Source: Psychroserpens sp. NJDZ02
GTDB taxonomy: Bacteria; Bacteroidota; Bacteroidia; Flavobacteriales; Flavobacteriaceae
Reading direction: 5' to 3'
Assembly (NCBI RefSeq): GCF_004843725.1
Contig: NZ_CP039451.1
Location: 4,255,538 to 4,319,537 of the forward strand
DNA: 64,000 nt
In this document: positions 34,453 to 47,386 of the stretch, piece by piece
Layout of the letters: every line of letters begins with the position of its first letter
Numbering within the stretch: position 1 is the stretch's first letter
The notes under the pieces: model-generated
What the model was told of the DNA's origin: nothing
Databases searched by the model: none
Seen by the model: the letters and a program-made list of their open reading frames with translations, nothing else
Program-made: the position numbers and the translations under genes

Positions 34453-35340
34453 TTAACTTTTATTAAAACTACTCATAAAATCAGCAATACTATTCTGAAG
34501 CTCTTCCGTCGCTTCCACTAACGGTAATCTTACTGTTTTATTACAAAGATTTAAATTATTTAATACCGCTTTAATACCTGCTGGATTATTTTCAGAAAAA
34601 ATTAAATCAATTATCTTCATCATTTTAAAATGGAGAGCATAGCCCTCTTTAGCTTTACCTTCCAACCCTAACGTTATCATTGCAGAAAAGGCTTTAGGCA
34701 ACGCTTGACCAATCACTGAGATCACTCCTGCTCCTCCTGCTAAAACAACACCTAAAGCTAAATCGTCATCTCCAGAAATCACAGAAAAATGTTCTGGCTT
34801 ATCTCTAATTAATTCTAAATATTGTGCCATATTATTCCCAGCTTCTTTTACCGCCACTACATTCTTAAAATCTTTAGCTAAACGTAGTGTCGTTTCTGGT
34901 GTCATATTTTTAGCTGTCCTTCCTGGCACGTTATATAAAATAATATCTACAGGACAAACTTCAGCTATAGCTTTAAAATGTTGATACATTCCTTCTTGAG
35001 TCGGCTTACTATAATACGGTGTCACCGATAAAATGCCGGCAAAAGCAGATAAATCAGTAGTTTTAATTTCTTCAACAACTGCTAATGTATTATTACCTCC
35101 AATACCTAAAACTAAGGGTAAGCGTCCCTTATTATACTTTATTATAGCTGCGCATATATCTTTTTTTTCTTGTTTGGTTACAGTTACACTTTCTCCTGTG
35201 GTCCCACTTACTACTATATAATCAGTCCCATTGGTAATGTTAAATTCTACAATTTTTTCTAAAGCATTATAATCCACTGTTAAATCGTCATTAAACGGAG
35301 TTACAATTGCTATTCCTGTGCCTAAAAAAGGGTTATTCAT
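34453..35340 (-). CDS. dapA: 4-hydroxy-tetrahydrodipicolinate synthase
   Basis: The protein has 295 residues. It condenses aspartate semialdehyde with pyruvate at the entry to lysine and diaminopimelate synthesis. The Schiff-base lysine is Lys165 in VVAVKEAGNN, the catalytic Tyr136 is in IILYNVPGRTAKN, and the GTTGES motif (Thr-Thr relay) is at residues 46-51. The substrate glycine region is GDDDLALG. The gene overlaps the DUF6913 gene by eight bases and is separated from bamD by about 110 bp. Both neighbours are typical for Flavobacteriaceae. Confidence 0.95.
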   Translation of the reverse strand: MNNPFLGTGIAIVTPFNDDLTVDYNALEKIVEFNITNGTDYIVVSGTTGESVTVTKQEKKDICAAIIKYNKGRLPLVLGIGGNNTLAVVEEIKTTDLSAFAGILSVTPYYSKPTQEGMYQHFKAIAEVCPVDIILYNVPGRTAKNMTPETTLRLAKDFKNVVAVKEAGNNMAQYLELIRDKPEHFSVISGDDDLALGVVLAGGAGVISVIGQALPKAFSAMITLGLEGKAKEGYALHFKMMKIIDLIFSENNPAGIKAVLNNLNLCNKTVRLPLVEATEELQNSIADFMSSFNKS

Positions 35341-35860
35341 TACTTATTTTATTTAAAATGTTTAGATATTTAATTAACTCGGTCTTAAAGATGGACTTAT
35401 CGACTAATTTAGTTTCAATAATTAAATCGTTTATGTCCTGTCGTGCATTATAAATGCCGACTTTAAATTGTGCATTGGTTGCAGCGGTCACTAATTGTAA
35501 GGCCAGAGCGTCTGTTTCGTATAAATTTATTAACAAATCAAAGTTGATGGCAATGAAGTCTTTTGCTGTCTGAGATTTTAAATGACCTTTCCACCCTAGA
35601 TCTTTTTCAGAAAAAGTATTACCAAAAAGTGCTATCCCTTCTTTTTTGTTATTAAAAAGAGATAAAATTTTAAGGTTATTAGCATTAACTTTTAAGCTTT
35701 TTGCTAACTGGTTAATCCATTCTAAATCAGAAAATTGTTGACTATCTACCAATACGCCAATAGTTTTAATAACCGCGTTATTTGATACTAGCACTCTGCT
35801 TTTCGTACATTTATTAATATACTTTTTATTAGATTTTTCTTTAAATCCTTTTAAAATCAT
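35333..35860 (-). CDS. DUF6913 family protein
   Basis: The protein has 175 residues and no signal peptide. It resembles the flavobacterial DUF6913 proteins that precede dapA: a basic N-terminal segment (FKEKSNKKYINKCTKSR), then IGVLVDSQQFSDLEWINQLAKSL, then FDLLINLYETDALALQLVTAATNAQFKVGI. No known enzyme motif is visible. It overlaps dapA by eight bases, so the two are translated from one transcript. The role is unknown; close linkage to dapA is the only hint. Confidence 0.8.
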   Translation of the reverse strand: MILKGFKEKSNKKYINKCTKSRVLVSNNAVIKTIGVLVDSQQFSDLEWINQLAKSLKVNANNLKILSLFNNKKEGIALFGNTFSEKDLGWKGHLKSQTAKDFIAINFDLLINLYETDALALQLVTAATNAQFKVGIYNARQDINDLIIETKLVDKSIFKTELIKYLNILNKISNE

Positions 35861-35880
35861 TTATCTTTATTCCTTTATTA

Positions 35881-35888
35881 CAAATGTA
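35881..35888 (-). promoter_or_regulatory. Putative -7 box (TACATTTG) for DUF6913-dapA
   Basis: On the minus strand TACATTTG matches TAnnTTTG and ends 20 bases before the ATG at 35860. It is in the divergent gap to the 5'-nucleotidase genes; no equivalent plus-strand box is obvious. Confidence 0.4.
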
Positions 35889-35932
35889 GTAATTGTAACT
35901 ATATATTGGCTTTAAATTATTCAACTTTAAAT

Positions 35933-36691
35933 ATGAATTACAAACACCTCTTTATCTTGCTTTCGATTGTTTTGTTGTCGTCATGCAAACAAGATACTTA
36001 CTCCTTAAGTAAAATCGAAGGAAAAAAAATAACCATAACGGATACATTAGCTATTGATCCCGATATTGATGCTTACATAAAACCATTCCGCGAAAGCCTT
36101 AATAAGGACATGAATACCGTATTATCTTATGCTCCTGAAACGTATAGTAAAAATGATGGTGATTTAAATACAGCTATTGGTAATTTAATGGCTGACGCGG
36201 TTTTACAAGAAAGTGATCCTATTTTTAATAAAAGAACTGGAAAAAACATTGATATGGTCCTTTTAAACCATGGCGGTATCCGATCTATCATATCAAAAGG
36301 TAATATTACTACAAGAACTGGTTTTGAAATTATGCCTTTTGAAAACAGTATTGTTGTTGTTGCACTAAAAAGTCAACAAATAGATAGCTTAGTAACTTAC
36401 TTAAGTAAAGCAAAACGTCCACACCCTGTTAGTGGAATACAATTAACTTTAGATAAGGAGTACAGCATTACAGAAGCCTTAGTCAACAACAAACCTATTG
36501 AAAAAGACAAGACTTATTACGTAGCGACCAACGATTACCTATATAATGGTGGTGATGGTATGCGCTTTTTTCAAACTAATGACAGTTTATATGTCTTAGA
36601 TTATAAAATTAGAAATGCCATGTTAGACTACTTTAAAAAGGTAGACACTATAAAACCAGTAATTGACAATAGATTTATCCAAACTAAATAA
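35933..36691 (+). CDS. 5'-nucleotidase C-terminal-domain lipoprotein
   Basis: The protein has 252 residues from the ATG at 35933, which opens a lipoprotein signal with lipobox VLLSSC. A TTG upstream in frame is not needed. The body is the substrate-binding domain that in UshA-type 5'-nucleotidases follows the metallophosphatase: NLMADAVLQE, VLLNHGGIRS, GNITTRTGFEIMPFENSIVVV and YVATNDYLYNGGDGM. The catalytic half is encoded by the next gene, seven bases on. Together they should hydrolyse nucleotides in the periplasm. The two halves in separate proteins are common in Bacteroidota. Confidence 0.88.
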   Translation: MNYKHLFILLSIVLLSSCKQDTYSLSKIEGKKITITDTLAIDPDIDAYIKPFRESLNKDMNTVLSYAPETYSKNDGDLNTAIGNLMADAVLQESDPIFNKRTGKNIDMVLLNHGGIRSIISKGNITTRTGFEIMPFENSIVVVALKSQQIDSLVTYLSKAKRPHPVSGIQLTLDKEYSITEALVNNKPIEKDKTYYVATNDYLYNGGDGMRFFQTNDSLYVLDYKIRNAMLDYFKKVDTIKPVIDNRFIQTK

Positions 36692-36698
36692 GCCAAAC

Positions 36699-37616
36699 AT
36701 GAAACGTAGACACTTTATACAACAAGCAACAGCTGCTACAGCATTAATTACAGTTGGTGGTTATGGATTACAATCTTTTGCGACTACTGCTAAAACAAAA
36801 AAAATAACCATTTTACATACTAATGATGTACATAGCCATATCGATGCTTTTGGTCCTGAAGATGGTCGAAATGCTAATCAAGGTGGTGTTGCAAGACGTG
36901 CCACTTTAATTGAAAATATTAGAACAGAAAACCCAAATACCTTATTATTAGATGCGGGAGATATTTTTCAGGGTACACCCTACTTTAATTATTATGGTGG
37001 CGAGTTAGAATTCAAGCTTATGAGTAGGCTTAAATATGACTTAGCAACCATTGGAAATCATGATTTTGATAACGGGATTGATGGCTTATATGCGCAATTA
37101 CCACACGCCAGTTTTGGATTTGTATCCGCCAACTATGATTTTTCAAATACCGTAATGGACACACATGTTAAACCTTATCAAGTCTTTAAAAAAGAAGGGA
37201 TTAAAATAGGTGTCTTTGGATTAGGAATAGAATTAGATGGTTTGGTAGATAAAACAATGTCTAAAGAGACTAAGTACTTAGATCCGATTGAAGCCGCACA
37301 AGAAATGACCCGTATTTTGAAAACAGACGAAAAATGCGACTTAATTATTTGCCTTTCTCATTTAGGTTATAATTACAAGAAAAACCCAAAGAAAATAAGT
37401 GATTTAAGTTTAGCTAAAGCGACTAAAGACATAGATTTAATTATTGGAGGACACACGCATACTTTTTTACCTAAACCAACAGTTGCACAAAATTTAGAAG
37501 GTAAAAATGTGCTAGTTAACCAAGTTGGTTGCTATGGTATTAATCTAGGTAAAATCGATTTTTACTTTGAACCAGATAGCACTAAAAAAGCAGAAGGAAT
37601 ATCAATTATAGTTTAG
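36699..37616 (+). CDS. Exported metallophosphatase (5'-nucleotidase catalytic half)
   Basis: The protein has 305 residues from the ATG at 36699. The start MKRRHFIQQATAATALITVGG has the twin-arginine pattern RRHFIQ, so it may leave through Tat. The metal site motifs are complete: TNDVHSHID, LDAGDIFQGTPYF, TIGNHDFDNG, ICLSHLG and IIGGHTHTFLPKP. The protein lacks the substrate-specificity domain, which is supplied by the preceding gene. It overlaps the convergent membrane-protein gene by 11 bases at its 3' end. The two nucleotidase genes form one operon. Confidence 0.92.
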   Translation: MKRRHFIQQATAATALITVGGYGLQSFATTAKTKKITILHTNDVHSHIDAFGPEDGRNANQGGVARRATLIENIRTENPNTLLLDAGDIFQGTPYFNYYGGELEFKLMSRLKYDLATIGNHDFDNGIDGLYAQLPHASFGFVSANYDFSNTVMDTHVKPYQVFKKEGIKIGVFGLGIELDGLVDKTMSKETKYLDPIEAAQEMTRILKTDEKCDLIICLSHLGYNYKKNPKKISDLSLAKATKDIDLIIGGHTHTFLPKPTVAQNLEGKNVLVNQVGCYGINLGKIDFYFEPDSTKKAEGISIIV

Positions 37617-38346
37617 ATGATTTCCTCATTGGTGTTGGCATTTCTTTATCTTCTGTATGTTTAATTTTAATATAAATGTAAAGAAAATAAAAACCAAGCC
37701 CCATTAAGACAGAATAGGAAATGTGTAATAATTGTGCTGAAGAGATAAACAAGTAAGCCACTTGCACCATCTCTGAAAACACGATACATACACTAGCCAA
37801 AAACAACAATAATCCCTGTTTAGAATCGTGATATAGATAATGAATTAAAGACAGGGATAAAACCAAAAGAATTAACACATTGTAAGTCACTTCTATCACA
37901 AAATCTATTGAGTTTACTACTAAATCTTCATCCTGCATTATCATTTGATTTAATACATATATAATGTATGCATTAAAAACAAATAAAATAAAAAGGTGTA
38001 GTTTAAACTCTTTAAACAAGCGTTCCGTTTTAATATCCTGCACTAAAAAGATAACTAAAGAAGCATAAGCAACTATATTTAGGCAATTTGCTGTATAATA
38101 AGCCAATGCATTACTTGTGTCAAAAATAATTTTTAGAATTTCCACAATTGAAAATGCAATAAGGAAAAAACCAAAGAAAATATTCCTTCCTTTAGCATGA
38201 CAAAAGTATAAATATGTTAGTAATGGAAATACAACTATCCATGCATAATTAGCGATTTCTAGAAAATTAAAAATTCTCCCAGCCATTATTAATACTACAA
38301 GAACCACCAAAATAAGTGAGACTATATTAAACTTTGTAAATTGCAT
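37606..38346 (-). CDS. Multi-pass membrane protein, possibly YhhN/lysoplasmalogenase-like
   Basis: The protein has 246 residues and about eight hydrophobic helices spanning nearly its whole length. The C-terminal tail (KIKHTEDKEMPTPMRKSSKL) is basic and polar. The helix pattern resembles the flavobacterial proteins sometimes compared with YhhN family lysoplasmalogenases, but I see no decisive residues, so this is only a suggestion. It converges on the 5'-nucleotidase gene, with an 11-bp overlap of the coding ends. A TATCTTTG box lies upstream. Confidence 0.7.
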   Translation of the reverse strand: MQFTKFNIVSLILVVLVVLIMAGRIFNFLEIANYAWIVVFPLLTYLYFCHAKGRNIFFGFFLIAFSIVEILKIIFDTSNALAYYTANCLNIVAYASLVIFLVQDIKTERLFKEFKLHLFILFVFNAYIIYVLNQMIMQDEDLVVNSIDFVIEVTYNVLILLVLSLSLIHYLYHDSKQGLLLFLASVCIVFSEMVQVAYLFISSAQLLHISYSVLMGLGFYFLYIYIKIKHTEDKEMPTPMRKSSKL

Positions 38347-38365
38347 TATAATTGATTTGCGGCTA

Positions 38366-38373
38366 CAAAGATA
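38366..38373 (-). promoter_or_regulatory. Putative -7 box (TATCTTTG) for the membrane-protein gene
   Basis: The minus strand reads TATCTTTG, an exact TAnnTTTG match, 19 bases before the ATG at 38346. It lies behind the end of nothing else on this strand except ligA, which is further upstream. Confidence 0.4.
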
Positions 38374-38428
38374 TAAAAAAAACGTAATTTAACGTGTATA
38401 AATGCTTTTTATCGATTAAATACATGAT

Positions 38429-41984
<3,556 letters not shown>

Positions 41985-41985
<1 letters not shown>

Positions 41986-42857
41986 TAATTTTTCACCCCG
42001 CTTATCATTCGGTCTTTACCAAACATATCCTGTATCAACTTGATATTACTAAATCCGTAAGTCTCCAAAAGCGCAATCATCTCTTGCCCTAGGTATTCAT
42101 TAATTTCGAAATACAATTCCCCTTTAGGCTTTAAATTTGCAACCGCAAACTTAGTGATCGCGTTATAAAATATAAGCGGCTCATTATCTTCAACAAATAA
42201 TGCAACATGTGGTTCGTTCTCCAATACATTAGCTTGCATTTGTTGTTTTTCTAGATGACGAACATAAGGCGGATTAGAAACGATAATATCAAATTTTGAA
42301 ACTCTAGTTACTAAGTCCCAAGTCGATTCGTTTAAAATATCCACTTGCATAAAGTCAATACTCACTCCGTTTAACACCGCATTTTCTTTCGCTTTTTCTA
42401 TCGCTTTCGCGGAAACATCAAGCGCGCATACAGCACTGTCTTTTATATTTTTAGCCAAACTAATAGCGATACAACCACTTCCTGTACCAATATCTAATAT
42501 TGAAACGGTATCAGTGCCACGCTGTTTAGAATGTGCATCAATAATTAATTGCACCAACTCTTCTGTTTCTGGACGCGGTATTAACGTGTTTTTATTGACT
42601 GCAAACGGCAAACCGTAAAATTCAGTTTCGCCTAAAATATATTGTATCGGTGTATTGTTTTGTAAAGCTTCTAATGCTTTAAACAAAGGACCTTGTTCTT
42701 CTTTTGTAATACTTAAGGCTGTATCAAGTGCCACATCCAGTCGGGAAATATTACAGTACGCTTCCGTTAACATAAAAAAGAAGCTAAACACTTCGTCTTT
42801 ACCATAAATACCATCCAATTCCTTATGGAATATTGCTTTTAATTCTTTTACTAGCAT
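41985..42857 (-). CDS. prmC: Peptide chain release factor N5-glutamine methyltransferase
   Basis: The protein has 290 residues. It methylates the glutamine of the GGQ motif in release factors. The N-terminal helical part includes PIQYILGETEFYGLPFAVN. The SAM motif is ILDIGTGSGCIAISLAKN, and the NPPY motif that holds the glutamine is IIVSNPPYVRHLE. It ends on the first base of the next gene and begins nine bases after the GNAT gene, so GNAT, prmC, lipoprotein and ligA are one transcription unit. Confidence 0.95.
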
Positions 42858-42866
42858 CTAAAATTA

Positions 42867-43358
42867 TTATAGTTTTTTCTCCATCCAAATACCACAATTA
42901 AAATGACCTGTACTACCTAAAGGGCCCTTTAAATGTTTAAAACCATTACTTTCGTAAATATGAATCGCTTCTTTTAATACTGGAATAGTTTCTAAATAAG
43001 CCCGGCTAAAACCTAGTGACTTCCCTTTTGCTAAACACGTTTCAAATAGTTGCTTTCCAAAGCCTTTTCCGCGTAAGCGATTAGAAAAATACATTTTCTG
43101 TATCTCAAAAACCTCGTCTTCCATGCCATGTAATGGTTTTAATCCTCCACCACCTTCAACGATGCCATCCATGACTACAACGTAATACACTTCCTTTTGC
43201 CCTATATAAGATTCAAACATTTGTGGTGTTTCTTGATCGGCATACGCCGTACCTACTAAAGGTAAACCGTATTCTATAAAAACCTCACGAATAACAGCTT
43301 CTATTTGTGGATTATCTTCTGGTTGGATTTCTCTTATTTCAATCGTAGTATTACTCAC
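42867..43358 (-). CDS. GNAT family N-acetyltransferase
   Basis: The protein has 163 residues, one GNAT domain. The acetyl-CoA binding loop is NRLRGKGFGKQLFETCLAKG (Q/RxxGxG type, residues about 92-111). The preceding strand FEIQKMYFS and the later SRAYLETIPVLKEAIHIYESNGF fit the fold. The substrate is unknown: a small amine, or a ribosomal or other protein N terminus. The next gene is prmC, nine bases away, so a role linked to translation is possible but is not shown by the sequence. Confidence 0.85.
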   Translation of the reverse strand: MSNTTIEIREIQPEDNPQIEAVIREVFIEYGLPLVGTAYADQETPQMFESYIGQKEVYYVVVMDGIVEGGGGLKPLHGMEDEVFEIQKMYFSNRLRGKGFGKQLFETCLAKGKSLGFSRAYLETIPVLKEAIHIYESNGFKHLKGPLGSTGHFNCGIWMEKKL

Positions 43359-43368
43359 TTTTAAATAG

Positions 43369-43376
43369 TATTTTTG
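43369..43376 (+). promoter_or_regulatory. Putative -7 box (TATTTTTG) for the LEA-like gene and ribD
   Basis: TATTTTTG fits TAnnTTTG and lies 47 bases before the ATG at 43424. It is in the divergent gap to the GNAT gene. The -33 region is not clear. Confidence 0.4.
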
Positions 43377-43423
43377 TGTCTTATTTTAGAGGATGAAGAT
43401 ACATTAAATCTAAAAAAAGACAC

Positions 43424-43879
43424 ATGAAGAAAACACTAATCTTATTAACAATATTAACTTGCTTTTTTAACTGTAAGGTCACAGAAAAACCACAGTTTAT
43501 TAAAGTCGAAAATATTAAAGTATTAGAATCTACCTCTAGATTTATTACAGTTACAGCAGATGCTTTTTTTTTAAACCCTAATAGTATTGGTGGGCAATTA
43601 AAAACAGATGGGATTAAAGTGATTGTTAATAATAACGAATTAGCAGCCGTAACAAGCGAAAGTTTTAAAGTTCCGGCTAGAAAAGAATTTAGCATTCCAT
43701 TACAGGCTAAAATACCGACGGATAGTTTATTAAGTAATAAAAATTTAAGTAGTTTATTAGGCAGTTTTTTAAGCAAAAAGATGACTGTCCAATATCTTGG
43801 CGAAATCAAGTATAAGGTTTTAGGATTTTCTCACACGTATCAAGTAGACCGTACCGAAGACGTTAAAATCAAATTATAA
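43424..43879 (+). CDS. LEA type 2-like lipoprotein
   Basis: The protein has 151 residues with a lipoprotein signal ending in FFNC (residue 17). The mature part is a small beta-sandwich of the LEA type 2 (WHy-like) kind: FIKVENIKVLESTSRFITVTADAFFLNPNSIGGQL, then SFKVPARKEFSIPLQAKIP. In Bacteroidota such lipoproteins are frequent and of unknown role; desiccation tolerance is known only for plant relatives. It ends one base before ribD starts, so both are co-transcribed. Confidence 0.8.
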   Translation: MKKTLILLTILTCFFNCKVTEKPQFIKVENIKVLESTSRFITVTADAFFLNPNSIGGQLKTDGIKVIVNNNELAAVTSESFKVPARKEFSIPLQAKIPTDSLLSNKNLSSLLGSFLSKKMTVQYLGEIKYKVLGFSHTYQVDRTEDVKIKL

Positions 43880-43880
43880 T

Positions 43881-44861
43881 TTGACTGATCAATTTTACAT
43901 ACAACGCGCCTTACAAATTGCAAAAAGCGGTTTAGGTTACACACGACCAAATCCTATGGTTGGTAGTGTAATTGTTGTTGATAATACTATTATTGGCGAA
44001 GGTTTTACTAGCCAATATGGCGGGAATCATGCCGAAGTAAATGCTATAAATAGTGTTGCCGATCAATCCCTTTTAAAAAAAGCGACCATTTATGTTACTT
44101 TAGAACCTTGCAGTCATTACGGAAAAACACCACCTTGTAGCGACTTAATAATCCACCATCAAATCCCCAATATAGTTATAGGTTGTGTGGATGATAATCC
44201 TGAGGTTGCTGGTAAAGGTATTAAAAGACTGATGGAAGCGGGACGTAATGTTAGAGTTGGTGTCTTGGAAACCGAATGCAAAGCACATCACAAGCGCTTT
44301 TTTACATTTCATAACAAAAAACGACCGTATATTATTCTCAAATGGGCAGAATCTATTGACGGTTTTATTGCTCCAAAAACTAAAGACGAGCAAAAACCCG
44401 TTTGGATTACTAATAGCTACTCTAGACAACTAGTCCATAAATGGCGCGCTGAAGAACAAGCCATTTTAGTCGGCACCACTACCGTTATTAAAGATAATCC
44501 TACCTTAAATGTTAGAGATTGGACCGGACAAAATCCTACACGTATCGTTTTAGATCGCAATGGGTTATTATCTAACCAATATGCGATATTTAATACTGAC
44601 GCCGAAACTATTACGTTTAAAGACCACTCAGCTAAAGCCATTTGCGATCACCTTTATAAAGAAAACATAAACTCTATAATTATTGAAGGCGGTTCTAAAA
44701 CGCTACAATTATTTATTGATGCCAACCTTTGGGATGAAGCTAGAGTTTTTAAAGGTCAAGTCCGTTTTCACGACGGAATAGCCGCTCCAAAACTTAAAGG
44801 CGAACAATTTTCTATAAAAACGATTGAAAATGATTCGGTTATAACCTACCGTAATCACTAG
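43881..44861 (+). CDS. ribD: Bifunctional riboflavin deaminase/reductase
   Basis: The protein has 326 residues. The N-terminal deaminase has zinc motifs HAEVNAI and PCSHYGKTPPCSD. The C-terminal reductase starts around residue 145 (RPYIILKWAESIDGFIAP) and contains NPTRIVLDR and the SIIIEGGSKTLQLFID motif. It converts the pyrimidine intermediate of riboflavin synthesis in two steps. The start codon is TTG at 43881, one base after the preceding stop; no ATG would include the conserved YIQRALQIAKSG segment. The unusual start may keep expression low, or rely on coupling with the upstream gene. Confidence 0.93.
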   Translation: MTDQFYIQRALQIAKSGLGYTRPNPMVGSVIVVDNTIIGEGFTSQYGGNHAEVNAINSVADQSLLKKATIYVTLEPCSHYGKTPPCSDLIIHHQIPNIVIGCVDDNPEVAGKGIKRLMEAGRNVRVGVLETECKAHHKRFFTFHNKKRPYIILKWAESIDGFIAPKTKDEQKPVWITNSYSRQLVHKWRAEEQAILVGTTTVIKDNPTLNVRDWTGQNPTRIVLDRNGLLSNQYAIFNTDAETITFKDHSAKAICDHLYKENINSIIIEGGSKTLQLFIDANLWDEARVFKGQVRFHDGIAAPKLKGEQFSIKTIENDSVITYRNH

Positions 44862-45065
44862 ACAATCCACGTGTTTTATTATTTTTTGTTAAAATTTAAT
44901 TAAATTTATTATGTTATTTTACTTTTAAAAAGTAATTTTAAGCACCTGTTGTGTGATGTTTAGATACTACATTCTGCTATAACAGATTAATTTTTTAAAA
45001 AAAAGCTGGTGTTTTATTAATACTATTAGTTAGTATAGAATACTGCAAAATACCTTAATAAAACT

Positions 45066-46877
45066 ATGGCTCTACAAAGCACAACCAACATCTTTATAAA
45101 CGGTAATGAAATTACCGCTTTTAAAAGCGTCATGTTAAACCAACAAATCGACGCGCACCACATGCTAGAATTAGTATGCAGAATGGATGTTTTAGAAGAT
45201 TTATCACAACCATTAGGAGAATCTAGTAAAAACTTCCTAGGCGAAACCATAACACTAGAGACAAGCGCTTTAGCTCCAAGTACTGGTTATCAATCCCTGA
45301 CGTTTAAAGGTATTGTCACACAAGTAAAAACTATAAAAGGTCATGAAGCTAGCACCGGCGATACAGTGGTTATTATAGCACAAAGTCCTACTTATATTTC
45401 TGACGACGGACCACACTACGCCTCTTATAACGATTTAACTTTAGCAGATATAATAGAAACAACGTTTAACGACTACGACCAATCGAAATTAGAACTAGTG
45501 GTTACCCCTACTAACACGGCTGCCCTGCACTACTCCGTACAACATAACGAATCGGCCTTTGGCTACGCTAGCCGATTAGCCGCACAATATGGGCAATGGT
45601 TTTATTACAACGGGATGCAACTTATTTTTGGGCAACCCGAAACAGAAGAGCTAGAACTAACCTATGGGTTTGATTTAAAAGAATACAACTTAAACCTATT
45701 ACCACAATCCCATAACTACAAATACTACGCAAACGACTATCTTTTAAACGAAGTCCACGAAAAAGATGCCACCGAAGTAAGTGCGGGTGCTAATGGTTAT
45801 AGTGGTTTTGTGTCTAGTAAAGCCAACACCATTTATAGCAAACAGACCAATGTATGGCACAACCTATATAATGACCCACAAGCCAAACAACGTTTAGACA
45901 CTAGTATAGAGTTACAAAAAAAGGCGATTGAAATCAAACAAGTCAAGCTTAACGGTGTTAGTGACAACCCTGGTGTTAAATTAGGGAATATTGTAAAAAT
46001 AGAAGGCGCCACTTACCGAGTGACTAGTATTACCCATACCAATAAAGAAAACGGTGATTATTTAAACTTTTTTGAAGCTATCACTGCCGAATTTGACGCT
46101 TATCCAAATACCAATATACAAGCCTTTCCTAGAAGTGAAACCCAAACAGCTATTGTTATGGAAAACACAGACCCAGAAGGCTTAGGACGTATCAGGGTAC
46201 AATTTCCTTGGCAACAAATAACTAGAGAGATGACCCCTTGGATCCGTATTGTCACACCACATGCTGGTGGCGATAAAGGCTTCCACTTTATTCCAGAAAC
46301 AGGAGAAGAAGTCTTAATAGGTTTTGAAGGTGGTAATGCAGAACACCCCTATATGCTCGGTAGTTTGTATAACGGAACTGGTAAAGCTAACGCGTTTGAA
46401 AGCAGTGCCAATGATGTCAAAGCAATACGTACCAGAAGCGGACACACTATAGAGTTAAATGATACCGATGGTGAAGAAAAAATAAAAATTTATGACAATG
46501 AAGGCAGTATCATAACTTTTGATACGCAAGCAAAATCATTATTTATAACAGCTGCTGAAAATATAGAAATTCAAGCAAAAAACATTAAAATGATTGCTGA
46601 AGAAACTATAGAACTGCAAGCGCAAGGCGATATTAACACCTCTTCAGAAGGGGATACAAACATTATATCAGAAAGCGCCTTAGCATTACAATCCACTTCC
46701 GACACCACCGTTATTAGTGATGCTTCCATAGCAATTGAAGCCTCAAGTGATGCTACAATAACTAGTACAAACACGATTATTGAAGGACAAGCGTCTGTAG
46801 AAGTAAATAGTGCACAAACAAAAGTATCAGGTAGCGCTATGACTGAAGTATCTGGAGCAATTGTAAAAATAAATTAA
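45066..46877 (+). CDS. vgrG: VgrG spike protein of type VI secretion type
   Basis: The protein has 603 residues. The N-terminal part is the phage gp27-like hub (ALQSTTNIFINGNEI ... VRCRMD-like core, GKASTGDT region). A gp5 OB-fold follows (TAIVMENTDPEGLGRIRVQFPWQ, then GGDKGFHFIPETGEEVLIGFEGGNAEHPYMLGSLYNG). The tail is a repetitive beta-helix of threonine, serine and valine-rich units (SDTTVISDASIAIEASSDAT). It forms the tip that is driven into a target cell. PAAR and effector genes follow at 12 and 5 bases, so all three form one unit. No sheath or membrane-complex genes of T6SS are in this window. Confidence 0.9.
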   Translation: MALQSTTNIFINGNEITAFKSVMLNQQIDAHHMLELVCRMDVLEDLSQPLGESSKNFLGETITLETSALAPSTGYQSLTFKGIVTQVKTIKGHEASTGDTVVIIAQSPTYISDDGPHYASYNDLTLADIIETTFNDYDQSKLELVVTPTNTAALHYSVQHNESAFGYASRLAAQYGQWFYYNGMQLIFGQPETEELELTYGFDLKEYNLNLLPQSHNYKYYANDYLLNEVHEKDATEVSAGANGYSGFVSSKANTIYSKQTNVWHNLYNDPQAKQRLDTSIELQKKAIEIKQVKLNGVSDNPGVKLGNIVKIEGATYRVTSITHTNKENGDYLNFFEAITAEFDAYPNTNIQAFPRSETQTAIVMENTDPEGLGRIRVQFPWQQITREMTPWIRIVTPHAGGDKGFHFIPETGEEVLIGFEGGNAEHPYMLGSLYNGTGKANAFESSANDVKAIRTRSGHTIELNDTDGEEKIKIYDNEGSIITFDTQAKSLFITAAENIEIQAKNIKMIAEETIELQAQGDINTSSEGDTNIISESALALQSTSDTTVISDASIAIEASSDATITSTNTIIEGQASVEVNSAQTKVSGSAMTEVSGAIVKIN

Positions 46878-46889
46878 AACCTAAAAATT

Positions 46890-47381
46890 ATGCCAGGACC
46901 AGCAGCAACACTAGGAAGTATGCATGTATGCCCAATGTTAAACCCGGGAACTCCGCCTCCACCTCATGTTGGAGGTCCAGTAGTTGGACCAGGTGTACCA
47001 ACCGTACTAATTGGAGGTAAACCTGCAGCAGTAATGGGTGACTTATGTACCTGTATTGGACCACCTGACACTATAGTTATGGGGGAAGGTACCGTTTTAA
47101 TAGGCGGAAAACCAGCAGCAACCGTAGGTAGCTTAACAGCGCATGGTGGACAAGTAACGCAAGGCGAACCAACCGTATTAATTGGTACTGGTGTTAGCCC
47201 AGCAACAACTGTTATGCCTATTCATAAAATACCATTTCCAACAATTAATCCTACTCTAAAGGTTATCGCTTCCATTACAGGTCGAAGAAGTCAATTAAAT
47301 GAGGCTATAGCTAGGCAGGAGGCACTTCGTGAAGAGGCGGAAACAAATGGGTATTTAAGTTTATTAGATTTTAGCATATAA
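46890..47381 (+). CDS. PAAR-domain spike-tip protein
   Basis: The protein has 163 residues. The PAAR core spans residues 1-105, with repeated VLIGGKPAA units and conserved histidines and cysteines (SMHVCP, CTCIGPP and TAHGGQ) that would bind a metal at the cone tip. A proline-rich loop (GTPPPPHVGGP) is present. The last 60 residues (VIASITGRRSQLNEAIARQ) are an extension with helical character that could contact the effector. It is 12 bases behind vgrG and five before the effector gene, the classical VgrG-PAAR-effector order. Confidence 0.92.
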   Translation: MPGPAATLGSMHVCPMLNPGTPPPPHVGGPVVGPGVPTVLIGGKPAAVMGDLCTCIGPPDTIVMGEGTVLIGGKPAATVGSLTAHGGQVTQGEPTVLIGTGVSPATTVMPIHKIPFPTINPTLKVIASITGRRSQLNEAIARQEALREEAETNGYLSLLDFSI

Positions 47382-47386
47382 ATATT

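Noticed and set aside
43381..43809. Minus-strand frame of 142 codons
   Set aside because: It overlaps the LEA-like lipoprotein gene, which has a signal peptide, a domain and tight coupling to ribD.
45066..47381. Contractile-injection (eCIS) rather than T6SS origin of VgrG and PAAR
   Set aside because: The single-chain VgrG with fused hub and OB-fold, followed by PAAR and an effector with a lipoprotein partner, fits T6SS better. No sheath, baseplate or AAA gene is present to decide finally.
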